A stretch of 34,592 nt of DNA from Akkermansiaceae bacterium (GCA_903908495.1 CAIVSK010000221.1:1-34592); one strand, 5' to 3'. Positions 16,623 through 26,072 are shown, numbered from the stretch's first letter. The notes: a model not told the origin generated them from the sequence alone. Made by a program: numbers and translations.

Positions 16623-16641
16623 GCGAGCCATGCAAGCTCGC
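16623..16641. terminator. Hairpin in the convergent rhomboid/kinase gap
   Basis: GCGAGC, loop CATGCAA, GCTCGC forms a perfect 6-bp GC-rich stem filling most of the 38-base gap between two stop codons. It has no T-tract on either strand; termination is inferred from position only. Confidence 0.3.
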
Positions 16642-19600
16642 CTAAAGTTCGTCTTCGGCAGTTTCGCGCCGCGTGCGCTGCGGCAGCCACTGGTCCAGCA
16701 TGAGCGTCAATGCCATGGAATTCACCGGCTTGGACAGGTAATCACTCATGCCCGCCGCGAGACAAATCTCCTGATCGCCGCGCATCGCATTGGCCGTCAT
16801 GGCGATGATCGGCAGCTGAGAATTGAAGCCCTCCGAAGCCATCCCGCGAATCAAGCGCGTGGCCTCCAGACCATCCATTTCCGGCATCTGGATATCCATC
16901 AGGACCAAATCATAGATACGGGCGGCGAGGGCAGCGATGACATCCGCGCCAGTGGTCACCACATCCACCTCCAGGCCCATTTTTTCCAAATACCCCAAGG
17001 CCACCTTTTGATTGATGAGATTGTCCTCGGCCAGCAGGATCCGAAGCTCGGACGGGCGTGATCGCAGGCCTGACGGCGGCGGCGGCACCGACGACTGGAG
17101 CACTGGGCGGTCGAGCGCCGAACCGCGAAGCTGATTCGGCGTGACCGCCACCCCGGCGGCACACGGGACAAAGCAGATGGTGAACCAAAACTCCGAGCCG
17201 TGGCCGACATCGCTGACCACGCCGATCTCCCCACCCATGAGCCCGACGAGTTGTTTCGAGATGGCCAGGCCGAGGCCGGTGCCGCCGTAATGACGGGTCG
17301 TGGAAGCGTCCATCTGGCTGAATTTACCAAACAGCAACGCCTGCTTGTCCAAAGGGATGCCGATGCCCGTATCGCGCACCGCAAAGCGCATGACCACGGA
17401 TGTGGCACTCGTGGCAACCACGCTGGCGCGCACCGCCACCTCGCCATACTGGGTGAACTTGATGGCATTGGTGACCAGATTGAGCAGCACCTGCCGCAAG
17501 CGGTTCGGATCGCCGCGCAGGCACGCCGGCACGTCTGGCGCGATGGTGCAGGTGAATTCAAGGCCCTTGCTGGATGCGCGCTGGACCAGCAGTTCGGTGA
17601 CATCGTCCAGCAACGTCGCCAGCTCGAAGTCGAGGAGTTCCAGATCGAGCTTGCCGGCCTCGATCTTGGAGAAATCCAAAATGTCGTTGATAAGGGTAAG
17701 GAGGGCTTCACCGCTGGTGTGGACGGTTTGGGCGTAGCGGCGCTGCTGCTCGGAGAGCTCTGTATCCAAGAGCAAACTGGTCATCCCGATGACCCCGTTC
17801 ATAGGGGTGCGGATTTCGTGACTCATGTTGGCCAAGAACTCGCTCTTGGCGTTGTTGGCCAGATCAGCCTTCGCGGCGAGTTGATTGGCGCGGGTGGTGG
17901 CGGCTTCAAGTTGGCAGTTGGTTTCCAGCAAGACGGCTTCCGCCTGCTTGCGCTCGGACAGGTCCACGAAGCATTCCAGCAATTTTTCCCGACCCCGGAT
18001 TTGGATGCGTTTGACGGTTTTAAGAATGGGCAGGCGGCTACCGTCGACCCGCAACATTTCCCGTTCGGAGTTGTCCACGGTATTGCCCAAATCGCACACC
18101 GGACAAGTCGCTTCGTTGGCCGGGCACAACATCGCGTGGCAGCGATGCCCGATCAGATGATCCGCCGGGGCACCAAACAGGGTGCAGGCATATTCATTGA
18201 CCAACTCGATCACCCGCGTGAGCGGATCGACGATGACCACTCCAGCGGGCAGGTTGGCAAGCATGACGCGTTGCATCTCCTCGTTCTCCCACAGTGCACT
18301 GCTGCGCTCGGCAACCAAGCGCTCGAGTGACTCGCGCCGCCGCTGCAGCGCGCCAATGACCATGGCTCCGGTGGTGGTGAGCAGCAGCCCGGTCAGGGCG
18401 GCCAACCACGCAAACCGCGTCGGGTGCAAACGGAGAAATTCCGGCCCCGCAAGGGCGGTCACCGCAAAAACCTTGCCAAAGGCAAACACCGGCCGCATCA
18501 GCGCGATGGTCGAGGGCGGCGGACTGCCCCCACTCCAGTCGGTGGCAAGCAGTTCGGGTTCCGCCCCTTTGTGCAAGAGCGAGAGTTGCAGCAGGGCCGG
18601 GCTGTCCGGCAAGCTGCCCTTCAGGAGCGTGTTCATCCGCAACACCGCCACTGCGAAGCCGCTCAATTGCGCCGAGGCCGCATCGGCATAAACAGGCCGA
18701 TAAATCACCACGCCCCTCTCGTGGCCGCTATCCTGCTTCAAGGTGACGGCACCACTGGCGATGGCCAAGCCGCCGCGTGCCGCCGCCTCCAGCGCCTGAC
18801 GGCGCACCGGATCAGAGCCGATATCGAAGCCTACGGCGGGTTCATTGCCGAGCATGGGTGCCACCTGAAAGATCGGATAGTACGTTTCGCGGCCGCTTGC
18901 AGGCTGGCGCTTTCCCTGCGCGTCGGCTTGCCAAATGGCGTAGTCCGGCAATCCTTTGGCCCGCGCGAGAGCTTCGAACTGGGCCACGTCGGCGGCGGCA
19001 ACAGCCGGAATCCACTCCCACGCCTGGACCTGCGGATTGCTCGCCAGATAGTCGGTGAAGTGCTCAAACTCCCCTAGCGTCAGATCATGGCTATTTTCGC
19101 AAAAGCGAGCCAGGCTTTCCAATTCGGTGCGGCGGAGGTCCTGCAGGATTTCGGTAATCGCACCGGTCCGACTGGCGGCCAATTGCGCAAACGCCAGATT
19201 GCGGTCGCGGGTCTCACGTTGGTGGGCCACCCAAGTGGCGAACAGGGTCACCACCAGGCCCACGGTGACAGCCAAGCCCAGCAAGAGGTGGCGCCGCCAT
19301 CGCGGCCGCGCACAAGTACCGCTAATATTGGGGCCCCCGAGCATGACGCCGAGGGTCAGAATCACCGCCAGCATCAAGGTGAGCAGTGCGGGCGGCAGCG
19401 CGGCACGCACCAGCATCCGGTTCCACTCGCGGGCATCGATGTCCATGCCCAGCACCGCAAGGGTCGAGTCGCTGCCTGTGGGAAAGTCCGCAGCTTGGGT
19501 CTTGGCGCGGCGCACCATGTGGGAACCGGCGCTCTGTGCGCTATTGAGCGGAACCAGGCCGGTGACCCAAGTGCCCCAGCGATCGGCACAGGGGCCTTCG

Positions 19601-20031
19601 GTGGCGGCTTCGTGGGTGGCAAAAACACGGTGATAAGACGCCGGTGCCTCCTCATAGATCTGCCCCGGCGGGGAATAGTCCTTGGAGCTGGGATCCTCGC
19701 TATCGACGAGGAAGAACAACTCGCCATCGGGCTTGCTGCCCATGAGGTAAAGAAACCGGCAGAGCGGGATGGCCGCTTGAGTGGCGGCAAGTTGCTCCTT
19801 GAGGCGGAGGTACTCGGGGTTTTCCAAGTCGGCGGCGGTGGCGCTGAGCCTTTCGATGCGCTCGGGGTCAAGCGTCTGCGCCAACAATTGCGTTTGTTGC
19901 AGCAAATCAACGCGCATGGCGTTGTCGGCCTGCAATACCGTGCGCCAAATCAGCACCCCTCCTGCAAGCAAAATACCAAGCAGCAACAGCAACGCCGGCC
20001 CGTTCTTGGACTTGAGGGGGAACGATTGCAT
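16642..20031 (-). CDS. Hybrid sensor histidine kinase with CHASE-like sensor, PAS and receiver
   Basis: Membrane-bound signalling kinase of 1129 aa. Order: TM1 (about 12-30); periplasmic sensor (about 35-210) with FFLVDSEDP and SPPGQIYEEAP; TM2-TM3 (about 213-268); a CHASE-like extracytoplasmic domain (about 300-500) with the WIPAV and YYPIFQVAP words typical of CHASE; TM4 (about 537-560); a PAS domain carrying CHAMLC...CPVC near 640; HisKA with SHEIRTPMNG (His about 737); an HATPase with NLVTNAIKFT, DTGIGIP and GGTGLGLAIS; and one receiver with phospho-acceptor Asp about 1045 (LMDIQMPEMDG) and SKPV. There is no Hpt or DNA-binding output. It follows the other hybrid kinase by 272 bases and shares its periplasmic sensor type. 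A weak promoter-like TTGGAT-17-TATTTT lies at 20152-20124. Confidence 0.92.
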   Translation of the reverse strand: MQSFPLKSKNGPALLLLLGILLAGGVLIWRTVLQADNAMRVDLLQQTQLLAQTLDPERIERLSATAADLENPEYLRLKEQLAATQAAIPLCRFLYLMGSKPDGELFFLVDSEDPSSKDYSPPGQIYEEAPASYHRVFATHEAATEGPCADRWGTWVTGLVPLNSAQSAGSHMVRRAKTQAADFPTGSDSTLAVLGMDIDAREWNRMLVRAALPPALLTLMLAVILTLGVMLGGPNISGTCARPRWRRHLLLGLAVTVGLVVTLFATWVAHQRETRDRNLAFAQLAASRTGAITEILQDLRRTELESLARFCENSHDLTLGEFEHFTDYLASNPQVQAWEWIPAVAAADVAQFEALARAKGLPDYAIWQADAQGKRQPASGRETYYPIFQVAPMLGNEPAVGFDIGSDPVRRQALEAAARGGLAIASGAVTLKQDSGHERGVVIYRPVYADAASAQLSGFAVAVLRMNTLLKGSLPDSPALLQLSLLHKGAEPELLATDWSGGSPPPSTIALMRPVFAFGKVFAVTALAGPEFLRLHPTRFAWLAALTGLLLTTTGAMVIGALQRRRESLERLVAERSSALWENEEMQRVMLANLPAGVVIVDPLTRVIELVNEYACTLFGAPADHLIGHRCHAMLCPANEATCPVCDLGNTVDNSEREMLRVDGSRLPILKTVKRIQIRGREKLLECFVDLSERKQAEAVLLETNCQLEAATTRANQLAAKADLANNAKSEFLANMSHEIRTPMNGVIGMTSLLLDTELSEQQRRYAQTVHTSGEALLTLINDILDFSKIEAGKLDLELLDFELATLLDDVTELLVQRASSKGLEFTCTIAPDVPACLRGDPNRLRQVLLNLVTNAIKFTQYGEVAVRASVVATSATSVVMRFAVRDTGIGIPLDKQALLFGKFSQMDASTTRHYGGTGLGLAISKQLVGLMGGEIGVVSDVGHGSEFWFTICFVPCAAGVAVTPNQLRGSALDRPVLQSSVPPPPSGLRSRPSELRILLAEDNLINQKVALGYLEKMGLEVDVVTTGADVIAALAARIYDLVLMDIQMPEMDGLEATRLIRGMASEGFNSQLPIIAMTANAMRGDQEICLAAGMSDYLSKPVNSMALTLMLDQWLPQRTRRETAEDEL

Positions 20032-20303
20032 GAGACTGGAGGAAGGCGTGGCGCGGGCTCAGCATCGTCCCGCCGGGTCTAGAGGGGGTCACCTCTGTTG
20101 ATCTTGGTGGCCCGCCCCACACGAAAATATGGGTGAATCCGTAAAAATCCAATACAATATCGTAAAACACGCAGGTAAAACGACCCACCCGTGGTTGCCG
20201 ACAGGTTCTCTGACGGGCTGCGGCACAACCGGCTCAGCCAATACGTTCAGTTTAACGCATTCTGATTGGATTTCCCCATGACTCTCGCCTCGGCCGGGCT
20301 GGG

Positions 20304-23300
20304 TCAGGATGGCTGGAATTGCGCGGCGTAAGCGCTGAAAGCGGGCACGGATTTCTCCCACTCCCTGATGGCACTGAGGCTTTTTGTCCACAGGTCGAGC
20401 AGTTCCACATGGAGCACGACGGCCTGCTCGGCGGGGATGCTGGAGCTTGCTTCCAAGCTGGCGAGGCGGACGGTGATGGCAACACAGCCGAAACACGAGA
20501 GAATGCCCCGCAGTGAGTGGAGGCGGTGCTTGAGGGCGGATTCATTGCCCTCATGGATGTGGTCGCGCATGTTTTCCAGATAGATGGGCACCTCCCGGAT
20601 CAGGTCACCGAGCACGTCGAAATACCCGGCGCAGCCGATATCAATGAACGTATCGAGTTGGGCCCGGTCGATGAATGCGGATGCGGCGGCCAGATTCGCC
20701 AAATCAGCATCCCTCACAGGGTGTTGGGTGATGGGTTCGACCGGGTGCTGCAGGAGCCCCATGACCTTGTCCAGCATGCTGCGCAGGCGCGCCGTGGTAA
20801 TCGGCTTGGCGAGATACTCATCCATGCCCGCAGCGGCGGCGGCGTCGCGATCGTCCTGAAACGCATTGGCCGTTAGAGCGATGATGCATGGCCGGTGGGC
20901 GCGGTCCAAGGCGCGGATATTGCGGCAGGCTTCATGGCCATCCATAACCGGCATGTGCAGGTCTAGGAAGATGATGTCGTAGTTGGTGGCGCTCGCGGCG
21001 ACAACCGCCTGCAGGCCATCGGCGACGAGGTCCGCAGTGATGCCGAAGCGTTGAAGGTGCAGGCAAATGACCTTTTGATTGTTAAGATTATCCTCCGCGA
21101 CGAGGATCCGCAGCTTGGCAAAGTGCCCGGTGGCAGCCTCGCTCGGCCGGGTGGCGACGGCGGCTGCGGGAGGAGCAATTTGAGCAGCGCTCTTGAGGAC
21201 AAGCGAAACGATGAACGTGGAGCCCTCGCCTTGCACGCTCTGGATGGTGATGTCGCCACCCATGACCTCGGCAAAACGCTTACTGATGGCCAAGCCCAGG
21301 CCCGAACCGCCGAAGCGACGGGTGGTCGATGAGTCGGCCTGAACGAAGGGGATGAACAGGCGGGCGATGGCATCCGGGGCAATACCAATGCCCGAATCGA
21401 TGACTTTGAAGGTAAGCTGCCAGTGATCAGCGCCGCTCGGGTGGCCATCGACCACCAAGAGAATGACGCCGCGGGCGGTGAATTTGACGGCATTACTCAG
21501 CAGATTGACGAGGATTTGCCGGATGCGGGCCCGATCCCCCTCGATTTGGTCCGGGAGTTGCGGGGCGAGCTGCCAGACCAGCTGGAGCGGTTTACTCCTG
21601 GCCCCCGGCCGCACGATGTCGAACGCCTCGCTACAAAGGTCGCACAGCGCGAAGGGTTCCACCGCGAGCTCGAGATTACCGCTCTCGATGCGGGAGTAGT
21701 CGAGGATGTCAGTGATGAGCTCGAGCAGGAAATTACTCGAACTGAGGATGGTGTCGGCAAATTCGCGTTGCTGAATGTCGAGGACGGTGGTTTCGAGCAG
21801 CGAAGCCATGCCGATGACCGCGTTGAGCGGGGTGCGGATTTCATGGCTCATGGTGGCCAGAAAGGTACTCTTGGCGCGGTTGGCCGTTTCGGCGGCGATG
21901 GCGGCGTGGTGGGCTTCATCGCGGGCGAGCCGGAGGTCGTCGGCCTCGTTTTGGACGATCTGGCGCAAGCCGATATTGGCGGCGGCGGAGCGCAAGATGG
22001 AAATCTCCCAGGATTCCCACACCCGGTCCTCGTGACAAGCGTCGAAGCCCATGAAGCCGGCGAGGCGCTCGCCGGCGAAAATCGGCACGACCACCAGCGA
22101 GCGGATTTCCTGGGCGATGAGCATCGGTTGTTCTTCTGCCGGGAAATCCCGCACGCTGCCGCTGATGACGTGGCCGGCGAGCAATTCGGGCAGCCAGCGG
22201 CCGTAGCCGTTCTCATGCAGCGAGAAGTTCTGGAGTTGGGGGTTATGGATTTGAGGGGTGGCGGTGCCGGAATTCCATTCCGCGGCCTGGCTCACGGCAG
22301 GGGTGCCGAGCACCGGGTGCGGATGAACTTGGAAGATATAGCATCGATCCACGTTGGCGGCGGAGCCCAGCGCCGCGAGAATGTTGCCCCACGCGGTGGG
22401 CTCGAGACGGTTGGCCAGCAGCGTGGTGCTGGTGAGCGCCACGGCTTCCAGCAGGTTGCTGGATCGGCGCGCCTGGGTGACATCGCGCTCGATGGCCATG
22501 AAGCCGGTGAGCGTGCCGAGCTTGTCCACCAGCGGCTGGCACTCGATGTGAATGATGTAGGGATGGCCGCTTTTGTGGTAGTTGGTGAGTTCGGTCTCGA
22601 AGCCGCTGCCGCTGCGCAGGCATTCCCGCAGCCGGCTGCGCTCTGCCGGGTTGCAATCCGCGTGCTGGAGCATACCGCCCGGGGTCTTGCCGATGACCTC
22701 ATCCTTGCTGTAGCCGGAGATCTTGGTGAACCCTTCGTTGACCCACTCGATGCAGCCCTCCGCATCGGTGATGACCACGGCGTTGTCCGTGCGCTTGGCC
22801 ACCAGCGCCAGGCGGTTCGCCTCGGCGCGGCTGCGCAGCAGGTCTTGCTCCGCTTCTTTTGACACCAGGTAAAATCCGAGCAGGGAAATGAGCAGCAAGG
22901 CCACCGAAAAGGTCACGATCATCGCCGCCAGCCGCCGCGAAGCGAGCACTTGCAGCCACTTGGCGGCGGGATAGTCGATCCCCAACAAGCCAGCAACCTT
23001 GCCATCGTGGTCGCGGATTGGCACACACGCCGCGAACCACACGCCCCATTCATCGCGGTCTGGGCCGTTGAAAGTGGCAGCCCCGGCGAGTTCCGGCCCC
23101 CATCTCTCCGGATAGTCTTTGACCGGCTCGCCGGGCGGGGAAAATGTGGCCGTTTTCTCCGGATCTTCCGCGTCGATCAGAAACACCAAGCGCTCGCCGC
23201 GCATGCCGAGCAGATACGTAAATCGCACCCCGGGCAGCGCGTCGCGCACTTGGCCGAGTTTGGCATGCAGGGAGGCATAGGTGGGGCTGGCAACTTCCTC

Positions 23301-24158
23301 CGGCAGCCCCCGGATTTGCGCGATCTGGCTGGCATCGAGATTGTTGGCACCAAGAGTGAGGGCGCTGATGAGGGTGGAAGTGCGTTCCCCGTATGCCTGG
23401 GTTCCGAGCCAATGGGCGAGCCACGCGCCGCCGCCGCAGAGAACCGCCGCCGCCGCAAGAATGACCACCGTGCCGATGCGGCGGCGGTGTGCCACCGCAG
23501 CGGCGAAGCGGCCCCGGCTCGCCTGATAGATGGTGGACCATTGCATCCAACAAAAGACCAGACTGCAAACCGTCCCGTATCCCAGCGCGGTGAGGTAGGC
23601 GACGCGCTCCTGCTGGCGCCCCTGGCCGGCCACATCGTAACAGATTTTCACGGCATCCGGCAGCAAGCACACCGCCGCGATGGCGGTGAGCAGCAGTGCG
23701 CTGAGAATGCGGCGGATGACGCTGTGCTTGCCCGTGAGAGAACCGTGGAAGACGGCCAACTGCCAGCCGCCGGCCAAGCTCACGGCAAGCATTGGGATAA
23801 CGAAGCCGAGGGAACTGGGATTGCTGAAACCGGCGCAAAAAACCACCGCCGCGAGCGCGGCCATGGCCGCCCAGTGGCCGATCCCGCCCGAGCGCCCGAA
23901 CGTGCGGCCGGGGGAGAGGCAGAACCCCAGCAACGAGGCGGCATACACTGCGGCGAGCAGCGCATGGATGTAATCCGCCGACGCTCCTGCATTGAGGGCG
24001 AAGGCCACGATGCCATACCAAACCTTGAGGCTGAGGGCGGTGAGGGCGATCGCCAGCAGCAACCAACGCGCAAACTGGCGTTGCCCACGGAAAAACAACG
24101 CGCAGCTCGCCGCTGCCGCCAACAACAACAATCCAGTCAAAAATAGGCAAAAGTCCAT
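20304..24158 (-). CDS. Hybrid sensor histidine kinase with multi-TM sensor, PAS, GAF, receiver and Hpt
   Basis: A 1284-aa kinase from the ATG at 24158; the longer frame from 24326 overlaps the preceding gene and is rejected. About seven hydrophobic segments fill residues 1-250. An eighth leads to a periplasmic sensor (about 265-400) with VFLIDAEDP, FSPPGEPVKDYP and VAGLLGIDYP, then TM. The cytoplasmic part has PAS (about 450-565; VVITDAEGCIEWVN), GAF (about 570-730), HisKA with SHEIRTPLNA (His about 769), HATPase (NLLSNAVKFT, DSGIGI, GGSGLGLAIS), a receiver (LVAEDNLNNQKV; Asp about 1065 in LDLHMPVMDG; AKPI) and a C-terminal Hpt with LHSLRG (His about 1209). All parts of a phosphorelay except an output regulator are in one chain. 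It starts 23 bases after the EpsI-like gene, so it is probably in the exosortase operon; exosortase loci often contain a membrane kinase (PrsK). Confidence 0.92.
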   Translation of the reverse strand: MDFCLFLTGLLLLAAAASCALFFRGQRQFARWLLLAIALTALSLKVWYGIVAFALNAGASADYIHALLAAVYAASLLGFCLSPGRTFGRSGGIGHWAAMAALAAVVFCAGFSNPSSLGFVIPMLAVSLAGGWQLAVFHGSLTGKHSVIRRILSALLLTAIAAVCLLPDAVKICYDVAGQGRQQERVAYLTALGYGTVCSLVFCWMQWSTIYQASRGRFAAAVAHRRRIGTVVILAAAAVLCGGGAWLAHWLGTQAYGERTSTLISALTLGANNLDASQIAQIRGLPEEVASPTYASLHAKLGQVRDALPGVRFTYLLGMRGERLVFLIDAEDPEKTATFSPPGEPVKDYPERWGPELAGAATFNGPDRDEWGVWFAACVPIRDHDGKVAGLLGIDYPAAKWLQVLASRRLAAMIVTFSVALLLISLLGFYLVSKEAEQDLLRSRAEANRLALVAKRTDNAVVITDAEGCIEWVNEGFTKISGYSKDEVIGKTPGGMLQHADCNPAERSRLRECLRSGSGFETELTNYHKSGHPYIIHIECQPLVDKLGTLTGFMAIERDVTQARRSSNLLEAVALTSTTLLANRLEPTAWGNILAALGSAANVDRCYIFQVHPHPVLGTPAVSQAAEWNSGTATPQIHNPQLQNFSLHENGYGRWLPELLAGHVISGSVRDFPAEEQPMLIAQEIRSLVVVPIFAGERLAGFMGFDACHEDRVWESWEISILRSAAANIGLRQIVQNEADDLRLARDEAHHAAIAAETANRAKSTFLATMSHEIRTPLNAVIGMASLLETTVLDIQQREFADTILSSSNFLLELITDILDYSRIESGNLELAVEPFALCDLCSEAFDIVRPGARSKPLQLVWQLAPQLPDQIEGDRARIRQILVNLLSNAVKFTARGVILLVVDGHPSGADHWQLTFKVIDSGIGIAPDAIARLFIPFVQADSSTTRRFGGSGLGLAISKRFAEVMGGDITIQSVQGEGSTFIVSLVLKSAAQIAPPAAAVATRPSEAATGHFAKLRILVAEDNLNNQKVICLHLQRFGITADLVADGLQAVVAASATNYDIIFLDLHMPVMDGHEACRNIRALDRAHRPCIIALTANAFQDDRDAAAAAGMDEYLAKPITTARLRSMLDKVMGLLQHPVEPITQHPVRDADLANLAAASAFIDRAQLDTFIDIGCAGYFDVLGDLIREVPIYLENMRDHIHEGNESALKHRLHSLRGILSCFGCVAITVRLASLEASSSIPAEQAVVLHVELLDLWTKSLSAIREWEKSVPAFSAYAAQFQPS

Positions 24159-24181
24159 GAGTGGGAGTGGGCGCGGGCGGT

Positions 24182-24766
24182 CTAGTGAAAGCCAAGGGCG
24201 GGCAGCAGGATTTGGCGCACCCGGTCCCAGTTGACCGGTTCGCCCGGCAGGCTCCGGAGGCTGACCAGAACGGGCTCGGCACCGCTGCGCCCCAGAGTGG
24301 CGCGACGCATACTGGTTGCCAGCCAATACTCAAGCGGGGAGGCAAATTGATGCTTGCCGTCGTCAAAGAACCAGAGGGCTTGGGCGGTGGTGGCGTCTTT
24401 GGCGAGGGCCACCCAAGTGGCGTCTCCAGAGGGGACCTTGACGGTGTTCTGGGTTTGGACCTTCCAGCCCGCGCCGGCAAAGCAATAGCTTGGATCATGC
24501 ACGGCGTGGCGATTATTGGTGCCATCAGTGACGGTGAGGATCACACGGCCGCCTCCGCGCATTTCAATGAGGTATTCGACGGCCTGGGCCTTGCCGAGAA
24601 AGGCACGGTCGGCGGCGCTAAGCTCCATCGGGGTGGAGTGGAAATCCGCGCTGGCGGTCGGAATGGCAGCCAACCGGCCGGCGGCGGAGGGAATCGGCAG
24701 GTACGGCCAGACAAGGATAATGAGGGCGGTGAGGATGAGCGCGCCCCAGAGGATGGGTCGTTTCAT
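24182..24766 (-). CDS. Exosortase-associated EpsI-like protein (DUF3485-type)
   Basis: 194 aa from the ATG at 24766, which overlaps the previous stop as ATGA. A single N-terminal TM (about 5-24) anchors a periplasmic domain. The diagnostic EpsI-family segment is visible: a basic/aromatic strand region, then RHAVHDPSYCFAGAGW, with the conserved His90, Cys95 and Gly-Trp (100-101), later WFFDDGKHQFASPLEYWLA. EpsI-like proteins are encoded beside exosortases, or fused to them, and are thought to act in polysaccharide export or sorting; their biochemical role is not settled. The upstream reading frame to 25120 is out of phase with the coding gene above it and is rejected. Confidence 0.82.
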   Translation of the reverse strand: MKRPILWGALILTALIILVWPYLPIPSAAGRLAAIPTASADFHSTPMELSAADRAFLGKAQAVEYLIEMRGGGRVILTVTDGTNNRHAVHDPSYCFAGAGWKVQTQNTVKVPSGDATWVALAKDATTAQALWFFDDGKHQFASPLEYWLATSMRRATLGRSGAEPVLVSLRSLPGEPVNWDRVRQILLPALGFH

Positions 24767-25272
24767 GGCGTGGGCTGGGTGGCTGGGTGGGTGAAGCGGC
24801 CGCGAACCAGCAGGAACAACGCCAGGCTGGAGGCCAGAACGGGACGCTCCCAACCGACCAGTCCCGCAGTGGTCCAGTGACTCAGAAACCAACCGCTGGC
24901 AGGCAACCAGGCGAGAGCAGTCGCGGTGGTGACAAAACCGACGAAGCGCCAGCCGAAGGCACCGGCAAACGCGGTTGCCAAAGCCAGGTGCTCGCATACC
25001 CGCAGCTCGGTCACTGTCCCGGTGGCGCAAAGCACCAAGGCAACGGCCAACCAAGTCAAATTGGGCGGGGCCGGACAATGACGCTGCTTGAACCACCACC
25101 AGCCTTGAGGGGCGAGCCAAATGACCCCGGCCAGCGCGGCACCGCGGGCATACAAATCATTGTGCCAGGCGGCGGCGAGCGTGGGCAGCGCCTGCCACGC
25201 GGTGAGGGCGAGCACGGTCAGCGGCAGGGCCATGCCATGCTGCGCGTTGCGGGTGGGTGGAACGGACGTCAT
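24763..25272 (-). CDS. Membrane protein within the exosortase operon, unknown function
   Basis: 169 aa, not recognised. It starts at an ATG at 25272 that overlaps the exosortase stop (ATGA), and its own stop overlaps the EpsI-like start in the same way, so it is translationally coupled on both sides. About five or six hydrophobic segments are visible (15-35, 43-60, 72-88, 96-128 as a pair, 142-157), with Trp-rich loops (WLAPQGWWWFKQRHC) and a short polar end. No catalytic motif is seen. Its fixed place between exosortase and EpsI suggests a structural partner of the sorting machinery; this is inference from position only. The longer frame starting at 25551 overlaps the exosortase gene and is rejected. 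Confidence 0.72.
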   Translation of the reverse strand: MTSVPPTRNAQHGMALPLTVLALTAWQALPTLAAAWHNDLYARGAALAGVIWLAPQGWWWFKQRHCPAPPNLTWLAVALVLCATGTVTELRVCEHLALATAFAGAFGWRFVGFVTTATALAWLPASGWFLSHWTTAGLVGWERPVLASSLALFLLVRGRFTHPATQPTP

Positions 25273-26072
25273 GTGGGTTTCTGCGGGGAGGTGAGAAAAT
25301 AGCAAAGCGCCTTGGTCATGGCAAGGACGGCCGCGAGAATGACCAGGCCGGTAAGACCGTGCACAACCCCGCTGGCCACTTGCGCGTCGAACGTAAGCGC
25401 CACGCCCGCGAGAATAACGATGCGCAGCAGGTTGGCAAGCCAAGCGAGGGCGGGCAACAGGCCCAGCAACAAGGCGAAGCGGCGGGCGGAACGGATTTCG
25501 TAGGCGCCGAATGCCACCCCGGTGAACAACGTGAGCTGCAACAGGTTCCACCCGGCGCAGGACGCTTCAATCTCGACCGGCACCCCCATGATCTCAAGGT
25601 GGGTGCCATCGCAGCGGGTGGGCATTTGCAGCAGGCCGAAGAGCTGCCCGGCCACACTCGCCGAGGACAGCCGGAAAGCCCAGCCGATGGCTTGCCACTC
25701 GATGACCAGCCACGGGAAGGATAGCAGCAGCAGCCATGCCAGGCGAGCGCGCCCGGGCTGCCTGACAAACCCGTGCCGCGCCCACAGCAACGCCAGAAAA
25801 CTCCAACTGAAGGCCAGCACGGTGAGGCTGTCGATGATCCAACCGCAGGCGAAACCCGCCGCTCCAAGGGCCCCCAGCCAACCTTGCTTGTCCGCCACGC
25901 CAGCCTCGCGGGGATGCCACGGCCGACCCAGGAAATATGCCAGTGGCAGCCCCAGCGCCAGCGGCAGGGTGTCCGCCGGGGCCGCCAGCCAGCGCAAATC
26001 GCGCGCCCAGATGGCTACAGCAGCCAGCACAAGGCCGCCGCCGGCGAGCCACATCTGAGGTCGGCCGTTCAT
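25269..26072 (-). CDS. Exosortase (EpsH/Xrt family)
   Basis: Polytopic inner-membrane transpeptidase-like enzyme, 267 aa from the ATG at 26072. The three family residues are in place: the catalytic Cys172 in EIEASCAGWN, Arg217 in WLANLLRIV and His238 in GVVHGLTGL. The rest is about eight hydrophobic helices, the family norm. Exosortases recognise a C-terminal PEP-CTERM signal, cut it and are thought to transfer the protein to a surface anchor. Three proteins with such signals are encoded just upstream (28093-31254), so they are the obvious substrates. The start overlaps the TPR gene stop by ATGA and its stop overlaps the next start, so expression is coupled. The longer frame to 26165 is rejected. 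The exosortase subtype cannot be assigned by eye. Confidence 0.9.
   Translation of the reverse strand: MNGRPQMWLAGGGLVLAAVAIWARDLRWLAAPADTLPLALGLPLAYFLGRPWHPREAGVADKQGWLGALGAAGFACGWIIDSLTVLAFSWSFLALLWARHGFVRQPGRARLAWLLLLSFPWLVIEWQAIGWAFRLSSASVAGQLFGLLQMPTRCDGTHLEIMGVPVEIEASCAGWNLLQLTLFTGVAFGAYEIRSARRFALLLGLLPALAWLANLLRIVILAGVALTFDAQVASGVVHGLTGLVILAAVLAMTKALCYFLTSPQKPT

Noticed and set aside
21423..22862. 479-codon plus-strand frame opposite the hybrid kinase
   Set aside because: Composition is that of an antisense shadow; the minus strand encodes PAS, GAF, HisKA and HATPase without interruption.
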